64,000 nucleotides of DNA, taken from Verrucomicrobiota bacterium. GTDB taxonomy: Bacteria > Verrucomicrobiota > Verrucomicrobiia > Verrucomicrobiales > Verrucomicrobiaceae. Of this stretch, positions 45,268 through 53,660 are shown one piece after another (the stretch's first letter is position 1; every line of letters starts with the position of its first letter). The stretch covers positions 124,001 through 188,000 of the forward strand of contig JAFLEI010000004.1 in assembly GCA_017301975.1 (NCBI GenBank), written 5' to 3'. Under the pieces are notes generated by a model. That model saw only the letters and a program-made list of their open reading frames with translations. It made no database searches and was not told the origin of the DNA. The position numbers and the translations under genes are program-made.

Positions 45268-45368
45268 AAAGTACTCGCGAGGTTCGCTTCGCGGCTTCGC
45301 AGTAGCTCGCTCTGGAAAGCACCGCCTCTCCCATGCGCCCGGAGTGAGCTAAAGCTCACGAGTACTTT
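45268..45368. mobile_element. 101-bp TIR element next to the terminator (MITE/REP-like)
   Basis: The ends are 13-bp inverted repeats with one mismatch: AAAGTACTCGCGA at 45268-45280 and TCACGAGTACTTT at 45356-45368. Inside is a hairpin (GTGAGCT/AGCTCAC, 45344-45359) near the right end. No coding potential. It ends just before the sulfatase gene's stop on the opposite strand. Confidence 0.6.
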
Positions 45369-45373
45369 TCCTT

Positions 45374-46705
45374 TCAATCCTTCACCTTGGCATCCCGGTC
45401 CGCCCGTGCCATCACGGCCAGCCGTTCCTTCATCGTGGCCAGCGCGTCGGGCTGCTGCGTGGCCAGGTCTTTCGTCTCGTTCGGATCGGCGACGATGTCA
45501 TAGAGCTCATACTTCGCCTTCTCACCGGAGCCATGCTCCACCAGCTTCCACGGATCACAGCGCAGGGCGCGTGATTTAAAATTTGGCCCCACGGTGTACA
45601 GCGTGCGCGGTGGCGGTGGCGCGCCCTCGGCCAGTTGCGGCCAGAGGTTCACGCCGTCCCACTTCAGATCCTTGGCGGGTTTGAATCCCGCCAGCGCGCA
45701 GAAGGTCGGCATCCAGTCGATGATCTGCACCGGTGCGTCGTGCGTGCCGGGTTTCAGCGTGCCGGGCCAGCTCAGAATGCAGGGCACACGGGTGCCGCCT
45801 TCATAGACGCTGCCCTTCTCATCGCGCAGCGGCAGGTTGTTCCCGGGCAGGTGGCCCGTGGGGTAGTCATCCGGCGGGTAGGCCTGGCCGTTGTTCTCAG
45901 CGGTGCTGCCGCCGTTGTCGCTGGTGAAAACGAGCAGCGTGCTGCTGCGCTGCCCGTTCTTTTCCAGCGCGGTCACGATCTGCCCCACCGCAGCATCCAT
46001 GTGCATGATGCAGGCGGCGTATTGCCGTGCCACCGCACCGGTGATGCCCGCAGGCACCTTGGCCAGCCACTCCTCTGGTTCCTTCACGGGCAGATGCACC
46101 GCCGTCAGCGGTACGTAGAGGAAAAACGGCGCGTCCTTGCTTGCCGCCAGCCAGTCGCAGGCCTCCTTCGCGATCAAGTCCGTCACATGCCCGGATTCCG
46201 TGATGAGCTTTTCATCGCGATGCCACGTCTCGGTGAACTCGCCTTTCTTGTAATGGTGATCCCACGGCCCGACACCGCCGCCCAGCGAGCCGTAGCTGTG
46301 ATCAAAGCCAAAGTGATTCGGTCCCCACGCGGGCTTCGAACCGAGATGCCACTTGCCCGTGAGACAGGTGTCATAGCCCACAGATTTCAGCGCACGCGGC
46401 AGGGTGGTGGTGTCCCACGGCAGCGCCCGTTCACTCTGCGGGGTCGTGACGCCAAAGCGGCTCCAGCAGCGGCCGGTCATCAATCCCGTGCGCGTGGGGC
46501 TGCACACGGGCGCCACGTAGTGATGCGTCAGCTCCAGGCCTTCCCGGGCCAGCTTGTCCAGATTCGGAGTGGGGGCATTGCCCGCATGAAAGGCCACATC
46601 CGCCCACCCCAGATCGTCGGCCATGATGAAAACAATGTTCGGCTTCGCGGCGGTGGCATGCAGCAGCGGGCAGCAGGTCAGGAGCAGGAGAAAAAAGCGG
46701 TGCAT
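45374..46705 (-). CDS. Secreted sulfatase, second copy
   Basis: The 443-aa protein has a signal peptide (MHRFFLLLLTCCPLLHATA), then KPNIVFIMADDLGWADVAFHAG. The formylglycine motif Cys-Ser-Pro-Thr-Arg is at about residue 68 (VCSPTRTGLMTGRCWSRFG). Downstream segments TCLTGKWHLG and FTSDNGGST are typical of arylsulfatases. It hydrolyses sulfate esters outside the cytoplasm; substrate unknown. A little-related first copy is at 9031. Confidence 0.93.
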   Translation of the reverse strand: MHRFFLLLLTCCPLLHATAAKPNIVFIMADDLGWADVAFHAGNAPTPNLDKLAREGLELTHHYVAPVCSPTRTGLMTGRCWSRFGVTTPQSERALPWDTTTLPRALKSVGYDTCLTGKWHLGSKPAWGPNHFGFDHSYGSLGGGVGPWDHHYKKGEFTETWHRDEKLITESGHVTDLIAKEACDWLAASKDAPFFLYVPLTAVHLPVKEPEEWLAKVPAGITGAVARQYAACIMHMDAAVGQIVTALEKNGQRSSTLLVFTSDNGGSTAENNGQAYPPDDYPTGHLPGNNLPLRDEKGSVYEGGTRVPCILSWPGTLKPGTHDAPVQIIDWMPTFCALAGFKPAKDLKWDGVNLWPQLAEGAPPPPRTLYTVGPNFKSRALRCDPWKLVEHGSGEKAKYELYDIVADPNETKDLATQQPDALATMKERLAVMARADRDAKVKD

Positions 46706-46784
46706 GCCACGCCAAACGACGCAGCCCCTGCCGATCTCGCATCAAGGGTTGCGTGCGCGAAAGCGCTGCGGCATAAAGAGGCAC

Positions 46785-48752
46785 ATGGGCAGCGCCAAAG
46801 ATTCCGCCAAATTATCCACCCGCACCGTGCAGTGGGTTGTTTACGCGCTGTTCCGGTGCATCGAAGGCGTGCTCTGGCTTCTGCCGCTCATCGTCGTGTG
46901 GTACATCGGTCGGGTGTTCGGAGCCGTGGCCTATGTGCTGGCCGGGAAATACCGCCGCCTCGCCCTGCACAATCTGCACATCGCCTTTGGCCGGGAAAAA
47001 CCCCCCGCCGAACTCAAGGCCCTCGCCCGTGAGCATTTCAAGAGCCTCTTTGCGAATGTCCTCTGCGGTTTCAAATTGCCGCTGATGTCCGAGGCCGCGA
47101 TTTGCCGCCACGTGCGGTCCGAAGGCATCGAGCGCGCGCAGGCGGCCTATGACAATGGCAAACGCCCGCTCCTCAATCTGGTGCTGCATGCCAGCTGCTG
47201 GGAGATCCTGACCCAGGTGCCCTCCATGTATGTGCGCGGCCACAAGGCCGGCGCCATCTACCAGCCGCTGCACAATCCCTGGCTCAATGCCCTGGTGCTG
47301 CGCCGCCGCGAAAAGCTGGGCTATGCCCTGTTTGACCGTCAGGCCGGGTTCAATGCCCCCATGAAGTTCATGCGCGAGGCCGGTCAGGTGGGCGTGCTGG
47401 TGGATCAGCATGCCGGAGATCACGGCCTGTGGTGCCCCTTCTTTGACCGCCTGGCCTCCACCACCACCATCGCTGCGCTCATGGCCATCCGCACCGATGC
47501 CGTGGTGCTGCCGATGATGGTTTACAATGACGGCCCGGCGCGCTGGCGGCTGGTCTGTGCCTCGGAGGTCAAAGCCGATGAATCACAGCCCAACGCCGAC
47601 GGTCTGACCCTGGCCATCAATGCCGCCGTGGAGAAGCTGATCCGCGAGCAGCCTGCGAGCTGGTTCTGGGTGCACAACCGCTGGAAGCTGCCGAAGCCGC
47701 GATTCCTGCTGGCCGAGTATCGCCGCGGGGTGGCCTTTCCCACCGGCTATGACATGACACGCCTGCAGCCTTTTGAGCTGCTCATCCGCAGCCCCAACTG
47801 GCTGGGAGACGCCTGCATGGCCTTCCCCATGGTGCGCGCCATCAAACGCGGCCGCCCGGACATGAAGATCACCGTTCTCGGCCCGGACAAACTGGAGGAG
47901 CTCTGGCTCTCCATGCCCGAGGTCTCGCGCTATATCGGCAAGCCCGCCAAGGAAGGCCTCTTCGCCGTGGCAAAGCGCATCAAGGCCACCGGCGTGAAGT
48001 TTGATGCCGCCGTTTTCTGCACCAACTCCACCCGCAGCACCTTGGAAATCTGGCTCGCAGGCGTTCCCCGCCGTGTCGGGGTCAAAGGCTCCTTCCGCGC
48101 GAAGCTGCTCAATCAGATCATCAAGGGCGGCCCGGCCAAGGGAGGAAAGGAGCACCACGCGCACCGCTACCTGCGCATCGCCAAAGGCATCGGCGCGGAC
48201 ATCGATCAGCCCGGCCTGTGGGAGGCAGGTGCCGCGCCCGTTTCGACCGACGGCACCATTCGCGTCGGCGTTTGTGCCGGTGCCGAGTACGGGCCCGCCA
48301 AGCGCTGGCCGCTGGAGCGCTTTGCCGCCGTGGTGAATCAGATCTCCGCCCAGCATTCCCAGTTCCGCTGGGAGCTTTTTGGCGCACCGGGAGAGAAGGA
48401 GATGGGCGAAAAACTCTCTGCCATGCTCCAGGCCCCGCATGAAAACTTTGTGGGGAAAACCCGCCTCTCCGAGCTCATCGCGAAACTGCGCGGCTGCCAG
48501 CTCCTGCTCACCAATGACACCGGTACGATGCATCTGGCTGCAGCGCTCGGCATTCCCACCGTGAGCATCTTCGGCTCCACCTGTCCGATTGAAACCGGCC
48601 CGCTCGGCGACCGCCACACCGTCATCCAGCACAAGATCGAATGCAGCCCCTGCTTCCAGCGCGAGTGCCCCTTTGGCCACTACAACTGCATGCAGCTCGT
48701 CACCCCTGAAGAGGTGGCGCAGGCCGTGCTCAAAACCAGCGGCATCATCTGA
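46785..48752 (+). CDS. Fusion of an LpxL-type lipid A acyltransferase and a family 9 glycosyltransferase
   Basis: The ATG at 46785 gives 655 aa; earlier starts run into the sulfatase gene's opposite strand. Residues about 30-305 are a lysophospholipid/lauroyl acyltransferase domain: a membrane segment (VLWLLPLIVVWYIGRVFG), HASCWE (His135-x4-Glu140 catalytic motif), GVLVDQHAGD near 203, and ASWFWVHNRWK near 291. Residues about 330-655 are a GT9 (heptosyltransferase-type) domain with SPNWLGDACMAFP near 336 and LTNDTGTMHLAAALGIPTVSIFGST near 575. Both activities act in lipid A/core synthesis at the inner membrane. The fusion of the two in one chain is unusual. Confidence 0.92.
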   Translation: MGSAKDSAKLSTRTVQWVVYALFRCIEGVLWLLPLIVVWYIGRVFGAVAYVLAGKYRRLALHNLHIAFGREKPPAELKALAREHFKSLFANVLCGFKLPLMSEAAICRHVRSEGIERAQAAYDNGKRPLLNLVLHASCWEILTQVPSMYVRGHKAGAIYQPLHNPWLNALVLRRREKLGYALFDRQAGFNAPMKFMREAGQVGVLVDQHAGDHGLWCPFFDRLASTTTIAALMAIRTDAVVLPMMVYNDGPARWRLVCASEVKADESQPNADGLTLAINAAVEKLIREQPASWFWVHNRWKLPKPRFLLAEYRRGVAFPTGYDMTRLQPFELLIRSPNWLGDACMAFPMVRAIKRGRPDMKITVLGPDKLEELWLSMPEVSRYIGKPAKEGLFAVAKRIKATGVKFDAAVFCTNSTRSTLEIWLAGVPRRVGVKGSFRAKLLNQIIKGGPAKGGKEHHAHRYLRIAKGIGADIDQPGLWEAGAAPVSTDGTIRVGVCAGAEYGPAKRWPLERFAAVVNQISAQHSQFRWELFGAPGEKEMGEKLSAMLQAPHENFVGKTRLSELIAKLRGCQLLLTNDTGTMHLAAALGIPTVSIFGSTCPIETGPLGDRHTVIQHKIECSPCFQRECPFGHYNCMQLVTPEEVAQAVLKTSGII

Positions 48753-48756
48753 GAAA

Positions 48757-48921
48757 GTACGATGGGCACTCCTGCCTGTCGATCAGCGCTTTCAATGCGC
48801 CCTGCCATTCCCGGATGAGGAGCAGGTTTGCGCTGGGGCTTTCTGGCGCTGCCGCTTGTTCTACGCGGCGGTTTGGGAGGATGCGTGAGCGCTCGCCGAC
48901 GGGCAGGCGTGCCCATCGTAC
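48757..48921. mobile_element. 165-bp TIR element, type A copy 2
   Basis: The ends are 34-bp imperfect inverted repeats (48757-48790 and 48888-48921), both starting GTACGATGGGCAC, and match the pair at 28133 and 28280. The interior differs from copy 1. The element begins four bases after the fusion gene's stop. Confidence 0.75.
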
Positions 48922-48925
48922 CTTT

Positions 48926-49516
48926 TCAAGGCTCCGCCACCGGGTCCTTGCCGACGAAGATGCCCAGCACCGCGCCACCGATGACCCAGGCGATCACATG
49001 ATCCGCGATGTTCACCGCAGCGTCGCGGCCCGGACTCTCAAACCAAATCCACATCGGCAGGTCGGCGGTCAGGCCGGCAAACAACCCTGCTGCTGCCGTG
49101 AAGGCAATGCGCGCCGGATAGAACAGCGTTGCCTGGGACATCAGCCCGGCGATCAAAAACGCGCAGATCAGGCTGCGGACGAAGCTCAGGGTCAGGTTCA
49201 TCCCCATGCTCACGTCTCCTCGGCCCGGACGGATGATGGCATATGCATAAGGGCCGTCTTTCAGCGCCCGCTGCTGCCGGGTTTCGAAGGCCTTCTTCTC
49301 CTCGGCGGTGGCGATCTTCGGTGGCTCCCCCATGGCTGGCAGCATGTAGATGCCATGGCCGGAGGTCACGTTGGCCTTGATCACTTCTGAAACGGCGGAT
49401 TCATCACGAAAGGTGCGGAACCCATTTTGATGCCAGCCGAGGGCTGTCCACGACACCGCCTCCCAGCCGAAGACGGCCATGGCGGTGAGAACTGCTCCGA
49501 GGAAGAATTTGCCCAT
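48926..49516 (-). CDS. Membrane protein of unknown function
   Basis: The start at 49516 gives 196 aa. An N-terminal transmembrane helix (MGKFFLGAVLTAMAVFGWEAV) is followed by a soluble region with GHGIYMLPAMGEPPKIATAEEKKAFETR. Three hydrophobic segments occur near 110-190 (LICAFLIAGLMSQATL, AFTAAAGLFAGL, HVIAWVIGGAVLGIFVG). I do not recognise the family. It ends 4 bp from the type A element on the opposite side. Confidence 0.75.
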   Translation of the reverse strand: MGKFFLGAVLTAMAVFGWEAVSWTALGWHQNGFRTFRDESAVSEVIKANVTSGHGIYMLPAMGEPPKIATAEEKKAFETRQQRALKDGPYAYAIIRPGRGDVSMGMNLTLSFVRSLICAFLIAGLMSQATLFYPARIAFTAAAGLFAGLTADLPMWIWFESPGRDAAVNIADHVIAWVIGGAVLGIFVGKDPVAEP

Positions 49517-49599
49517 GAAGTTTAATAATATCTCAAGGCGGAAGGGCAAGCGGGCAATCGGCCAAAACGGAGGGGCTCAGGCAGCCGCGCCTCCCTACC

Positions 49600-50538
49600 T
49601 CAGCAAACCGGCGTCAGCGGCGGCGCACCGCTGAAGTGGGCCGCCAGATTCGCCACCACCAGCCGGGCCATCTCAGCGCGCGTCTCATGCGTGCCGCTGC
49701 TCAGGTGGGGCAGCAGCACCGCGTTTTCGCACTGGATCAGCGCCTCCGGCACATGCGGTTCATTTTCAAAGACGTCCAGACCTGCGCCGCGAATCGTGCC
49801 GTTTTGCAGCGCCGTGATCAGCGCTGCTTCATCCACCACGGAGCCGCGCGCGATGTTGATCAGCGTCCCCTTGGCACCCAGCGCTGCCAGCACCTCGGCA
49901 CTGACTAGGTGCTTCGTCGTCGCACCACCGGGGAGGGCTAGAACCAGAAAATCCACCGCCTGGGCGAGTCCGAGCAGCGAATCCACATACTCCCATGGCA
50001 CGTCCTGCCGCGTGCGGCCATGATAGGCGATGCGCATCCCATGCGCTTCCAGCCGGTGCGCAATCGCCTTGCCGATGCGCCCCAGGCCCACAATGCCCGC
50101 CAGCTTGCCACGCAGCGCATGCGCCAGCGGGAAAGGCCCCTTCTCCCACGCCCCCGCGCGCAGGAAGCGGCTGGCGGCCGCCAGCTTCCGGCTTGTCATC
50201 AAAACCAGCGCGCTCGCCGTGTCTGCCACATCTTCAGTCAGCACGTCCGGCGTGTTCGTCACCCGGATGCCATTCGCCTTGCACCAGTCCACCGGCACCC
50301 CGTCATACCCCACGCCAAAGACGCTCAGAATCTCCAGCTTCGGCAGCTGTTCCAGCAGCGCCACCGGCACCAGGGTGCCCCCCGACAGCACGATGCCCCG
50401 GATCTCCGCGCCCACCCGGGCCAGCAGAGCCGCCTTGTCCTCGGCATGAAAGTAATCATGACACACATGCGCCGCCAGCAGCGGCTGCATCAGGAAGTCC
50501 GGCAAGGGGGCGAGAATGAGAACAGGGGTCTTTTCCAT
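49600..50538 (-). CDS. D-isomer-specific 2-hydroxyacid dehydrogenase
   Basis: The 312-aa protein has the family's NAD-binding domain: LAGIVGLGRIGKAIAHRLEAHGMRIAYHGR near 146-175, preceded by the catalytic-domain N-terminus. A conserved Arg near IARGSVVDEAAL (about 233), Glu in FENEPHVPE (about 262) and His in LLPHLSSGTHETR (about 281) form the usual Arg/Glu/His set. It interconverts a 2-keto acid with a D-2-hydroxyacid, such as glyoxylate, hydroxypyruvate or similar. Substrate unknown. Confidence 0.92.
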   Translation of the reverse strand: MEKTPVLILAPLPDFLMQPLLAAHVCHDYFHAEDKAALLARVGAEIRGIVLSGGTLVPVALLEQLPKLEILSVFGVGYDGVPVDWCKANGIRVTNTPDVLTEDVADTASALVLMTSRKLAAASRFLRAGAWEKGPFPLAHALRGKLAGIVGLGRIGKAIAHRLEAHGMRIAYHGRTRQDVPWEYVDSLLGLAQAVDFLVLALPGGATTKHLVSAEVLAALGAKGTLINIARGSVVDEAALITALQNGTIRGAGLDVFENEPHVPEALIQCENAVLLPHLSSGTHETRAEMARLVVANLAAHFSGAPPLTPVC

Positions 50539-50561
50539 GGGGGTTTATGAACGTGATTTTT

Positions 50562-50969
50562 TCAATCCTGCGGGGGTGCGAGGCGCACGCCCTCGGGCCA
50601 TTGCGCGCCTTGCAGGATCCAGTCGTGAAGGGTCTGTTCGTTTTCACGATCCAGACGCTCCGGGGTGGGCGGCATGGCCACGGGATTGTCATGGCCCAGC
50701 AGCAGAACCTTGTAGAGCCGGCTTTGGTGCGGTGCTCCGGGCACGATCACCGGCCCGCTGCGCCCGCCTTTCATCGCCTGCTCCTTCGTCTCCAGATTCA
50801 GCCCGGCAAACTCATATCGATCCTGGTGGCACTCCAGGCAGTTCGCCTCCAGAACCGGCTTCACACTGCGCACGAAATCCACGGGATCGTTCTTCAGCCG
50901 CGTCAGCTTCATCACGCAGGCAGGAAGCGCCGCGCCCAGCACCAGTGCAATGCAGCAAAATCGGCTCAT
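50562..50969 (-). CDS. Exported heme-binding (PSCyt1-type) protein
   Basis: The 135-aa protein has a signal peptide and then PVDFVRSVKPVLEANCLECHQD near residue 43, a class of cytochrome c domain found in PVC bacteria (CxxCH heme motif). GPVIVPGAPHQSRLYKVLLLGHDNPVAMPPTPERLD and WILQGAQWPEG are also typical. A small carrier or standalone domain. Confidence 0.85.
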   Translation of the reverse strand: MSRFCCIALVLGAALPACVMKLTRLKNDPVDFVRSVKPVLEANCLECHQDRYEFAGLNLETKEQAMKGGRSGPVIVPGAPHQSRLYKVLLLGHDNPVAMPPTPERLDRENEQTLHDWILQGAQWPEGVRLAPPQD

Positions 50970-51011
50970 GGGTTCATCATCCTGCGGCAGCAGCCCCTGA
51001 CAAGCGGCGAT

Positions 51012-51392
51012 TCATCCCGCGCGGTTCCGCATCATGTCCGCCACCTGGGCAAAGAAGGGCCCGATCACCGCAGCCTCCGCCGCTGGCACCGCCACCTCGG
51101 TCATCGCCTCGCTCATGAGCTTCATCCAGCGGTCCCGCTCCGCCTCGCCGATGGAAAACGGCATGTGCCGTCCGCGCAGACGCGGATGCCCGCGCTCCTC
51201 GATGTAGGTCTGCGGCCCGCCGAAACGATACACAATGAAATCCGCCAGCCGCTTCTCCGCGTTCTCCCAGTCATCCGGCGGATACATCGTGCCGATCACA
51301 TCATCCGTCCGCACCCGCCGGTAAAAAGCCGCCACCATCTCGCGCAGCTTGGTTTCGCCCACCCGGGCGCAGAGAGTTGAGAGTTCGTCCAT
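51012..51392 (-). CDS. Truncated hemoglobin, group II type
   Basis: The start at 51392 gives 126 aa. The pattern matches group II truncated globins: AAFYRRVRTDDVIGTMYPPDDW near the N-terminus, FGGPQTYIEERGHPRLRGRHMPFSIGEAERDRWMKLM with the proximal His region. Such globins bind oxygen or NO in the cytoplasm. It is divergent from msrA across a 195-bp region with a large inverted repeat. Confidence 0.9.
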   Translation of the reverse strand: MDELSTLCARVGETKLREMVAAFYRRVRTDDVIGTMYPPDDWENAEKRLADFIVYRFGGPQTYIEERGHPRLRGRHMPFSIGEAERDRWMKLMSEAMTEVAVPAAEAAVIGPFFAQVADMMRNRAG

Positions 51393-51409
51393 TGAGGCAG
51401 AATAGAGAG

Positions 51410-51496
51410 GGCCGCAAAGAAACGCAAAAAGGAACAAAAAATGAGTCTGACTCTGAGGGCTTGTTTTTTTGATCTTTTTTGCGCCTCTTTGCGGCC
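51410..51496. repeat. 87-bp inverted repeat in the globin-msrA divergent region
   Basis: The arm GGCCGCAAAGAAACGCAAAA (51410-51429) pairs with TTTTGCGCCTCTTTGCGGCC (51477-51496), with a few mismatches, enclosing AT-rich sequence including a T-rich run. It could be an operator or a mobile palindrome; its place between two divergent genes suggests regulation. Confidence 0.55.
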
Positions 51497-51587
51497 ATCC
51501 ATCTGGATTTCCGGAATTCCGCCGAAAGTTTCGTCTCTCACAGGACGGATGATTGACTCACCGCCCCAACTCGTTCGTATCCACTCC

Positions 51588-52256
51588 ATGAAAACCGCGC
51601 TCACCCTTCTCACCCTCTTTCTCATGGCCTCCCTCGCCCCGACCTCCTCTGCCGCTGACGCTTCCAAAACCGAAACCGCCATCATCGGTGGTGGCTGCTT
51701 CTGGTGTGTCGAGGCTCAGTACCTCCTCGTCAAAGGCGTCAAAAATGTCGTCAGCGGCTATGCCGGCGGCAAGACCGAAAACCCCACCTATGAAGACGTC
51801 TGCACCGGAGACACCGGCCATGCCGAAGTCATCAAGGTCGAATTCGATCCCACGGTCGTCACCTACAAAGAGATCATCGACCTCTTCTGGGACGCGCATG
51901 ACCCCACCAGCGTGACCAAGGAAGACGGCGTCTATCACGGCAAGTTCCTGCCCAAAGGCACCGCCTACCAGGGCAACGACTACGGCAGCCAGTACCGTTC
52001 CGCCATCTACTACACCAGCGAAGAGCAGCACAAGACCGCCGAAGCCTCCAAGATCGAAGTGCAGAAGAAGTGGAAAGACCCCATCGCCACCGAGATCGCC
52101 CCGCTCAAAAAATTCTATCCTGCCGAAGACTACCACCAGAACTTCAAAGCCCTCCACCCCAACCAGGGCTACGTCCGCGCCGTCGTCGATCCCAAGACCG
52201 AGAAGTTCAAGCACAAGCTCGAAGAGAAAGGCAAGATCAAGCCTGAGGCGAAGTAG
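51588..52256 (+). CDS. msrA: Exported peptide methionine sulfoxide reductase A
   Basis: The start at 51588 gives 222 aa with a signal peptide (cleaved near SSAADA). The catalytic GGGCFWCVEAQYLL motif is near residue 36, then GYAGGKTENPTYEDVCTGDTGHAE, LFWDAHDPTS, QYRSAIYY and a late YHQNF. It reduces methionine-S-sulfoxide in exported proteins. Divergent from a globin, in keeping with oxidative or nitrosative stress; the link is inference. A terminator follows. Confidence 0.95.
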   Translation: MKTALTLLTLFLMASLAPTSSAADASKTETAIIGGGCFWCVEAQYLLVKGVKNVVSGYAGGKTENPTYEDVCTGDTGHAEVIKVEFDPTVVTYKEIIDLFWDAHDPTSVTKEDGVYHGKFLPKGTAYQGNDYGSQYRSAIYYTSEEQHKTAEASKIEVQKKWKDPIATEIAPLKKFYPAEDYHQNFKALHPNQGYVRAVVDPKTEKFKHKLEEKGKIKPEAK

Positions 52257-52321
52257 CTGCCCTCGTGAAGTAATCACCCAGCGTGAAGTGGTCCGCACTC
52301 TCCGAGTGCGGTTTCCGGATC

Positions 52322-52349
52322 AGCCCAGGCCACAAGGTCTGGGCTTTTT
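52322..52349 (+). terminator. Rho-independent terminator after msrA
   Basis: A 10-bp stem (52322-52331 with 52336-52345, one G-U) with ACAA-type loop and a T tract at 52345-52349. A second small hairpin (CCGCACTC/GAGTGCGG) lies just before, at 52293-52311. Confidence 0.8.
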
Positions 52350-52468
52350 CGTTTACCGCATGGGCATCGGCTCCCGCTCGCTGGCACCGCCTCAATTTAC
52401 CTCTTAGGTCGCTGATTTACCTTGTCTCTCCGCCGCCTTTCTGGCAGAAGGACGGAAGCATTCCAGCC

Positions 52469-53488
52469 ATGACTCCCACCCGCATCGTTTTCATCATCAT
52501 CGTCACCGGGGTCTTTGCTCTGGTCGGCGCGAGCCTCGGAACCTGGCAGCGGACGGTCCAGATTGTACAGGGCCCCCAGGAGTTCCGCTCCGTCGCAAAG
52601 CTCGTCGCAGGTGGTCAGCGCGTCTCCAATGATGCCGTTCAATGGCGCGAGCAGCAGGAGGACTTCTACGGCACCATCACTGAGACCTTGGAAAGCGGGG
52701 AAATGAAACGCCGGGCCCTGGACCGTGTGCGTGCCCTGAATCCCGACCTCAGCGACTGCGATGTGGACATCAAAGTCACCCGCACCAAGGGCAGCGCCAT
52801 CTTCACCATCCTCGCGGCAGGAGCCGAACCGAAATACACGAAGGTTTTCCTCGATGCCCTGATTGATGAATTCATTGCCTTCCGGCAAAGCATCCGTGAG
52901 CAGGCGCAGGGCAGCGGGCTCCAGCGGTTTCTTCAGGAAGTCGTCACGCAGCAGAAGAACATGGAGGACTCCATTAAGGCCCTGGAAAAGGTGCGCGCCA
53001 CGACGAATACCTTGAGCGCCAAATCGGATCTGGACCGCCTCGTCATGCGCCTCAACACCCTCAGAAATCGGCGCGACGACCTGCGCCTGGAAATCAAATC
53101 CCTGGATGCCAAGGATGCGGGCCGGCAGCCTCTGGAAGCGAAGATGGGTCCCCTTGAAGCGGAAATCAAAGGCATCGAAGCGGAGCTGGATCGTCATGAA
53201 GCAGACCTCGCTGAACTTCGGACCGCCACCGAAAAAGTGGAGCGCAGCAAAGCACTCTACGATAAAATGTTCGCACAAGTCGAGACCATCCAGTCCGCCT
53301 TCGACACCAGCGCCGACTACGTGGCGGTCCAGGAGCGCGCCAGTCCCGCCTTTGAAAACGTGGAAGACTGGAAGCAGCCCCTCGCCATCGGGGCCGGTGC
53401 CGGCGGACTGGTGGGCGGTCTCATTGGCCTGCTGATCAGCCTCGTCATCGCCTGGCCTCGGGAGCAGGAGTCTCCTGCCCAGGACTGA
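52469..53488 (+). CDS. Wzz/GumC-like chain-length-determinant-type protein
   Basis: The start at 52469 gives 339 aa with a transmembrane helix at each end (about 7-25 and 300-325) and a long central region (about 150-285) rich in heptad-like Leu/Lys/Glu repeats (KSLDAKDAGRQPLEAKMGPLEAEIKGIEAELDRHEADL), clearly coiled coil. This is the architecture of Wzz/GumC-type polysaccharide chain-length proteins. No cognate glycan gene is adjacent and no kinase domain is present. Moderate confidence. Confidence 0.6.
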   Translation: MTPTRIVFIIIVTGVFALVGASLGTWQRTVQIVQGPQEFRSVAKLVAGGQRVSNDAVQWREQQEDFYGTITETLESGEMKRRALDRVRALNPDLSDCDVDIKVTRTKGSAIFTILAAGAEPKYTKVFLDALIDEFIAFRQSIREQAQGSGLQRFLQEVVTQQKNMEDSIKALEKVRATTNTLSAKSDLDRLVMRLNTLRNRRDDLRLEIKSLDAKDAGRQPLEAKMGPLEAEIKGIEAELDRHEADLAELRTATEKVERSKALYDKMFAQVETIQSAFDTSADYVAVQERASPAFENVEDWKQPLAIGAGAGGLVGGLIGLLISLVIAWPREQESPAQD

Positions 53489-53660
53489 CCGGGCGGCAGA
53501 GCAGACCGGTCCCACCGAGCCCGTCGACGACTGGGGCGCAGGCCTGTCGTTCTCGCAGCCACATCGTCGGCTCATCGCGCCGCACAATCCATCCATTGAA
53601 CAAATCAATTCGCGCAGGTTCATTCTCTCGCACAGGCTGGGTGCCGTACCACTTTCTGCC

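Noticed and set aside
53489..53660. Minus-strand reading with the string NEPARIDLFNGWIVRRDEPTMWLRE
   Set aside because: Looks faintly protein-like but has no proper start, overlaps the Wzz-like and DUF2157 genes, and matches nothing I know; may be a remnant but unsupported.
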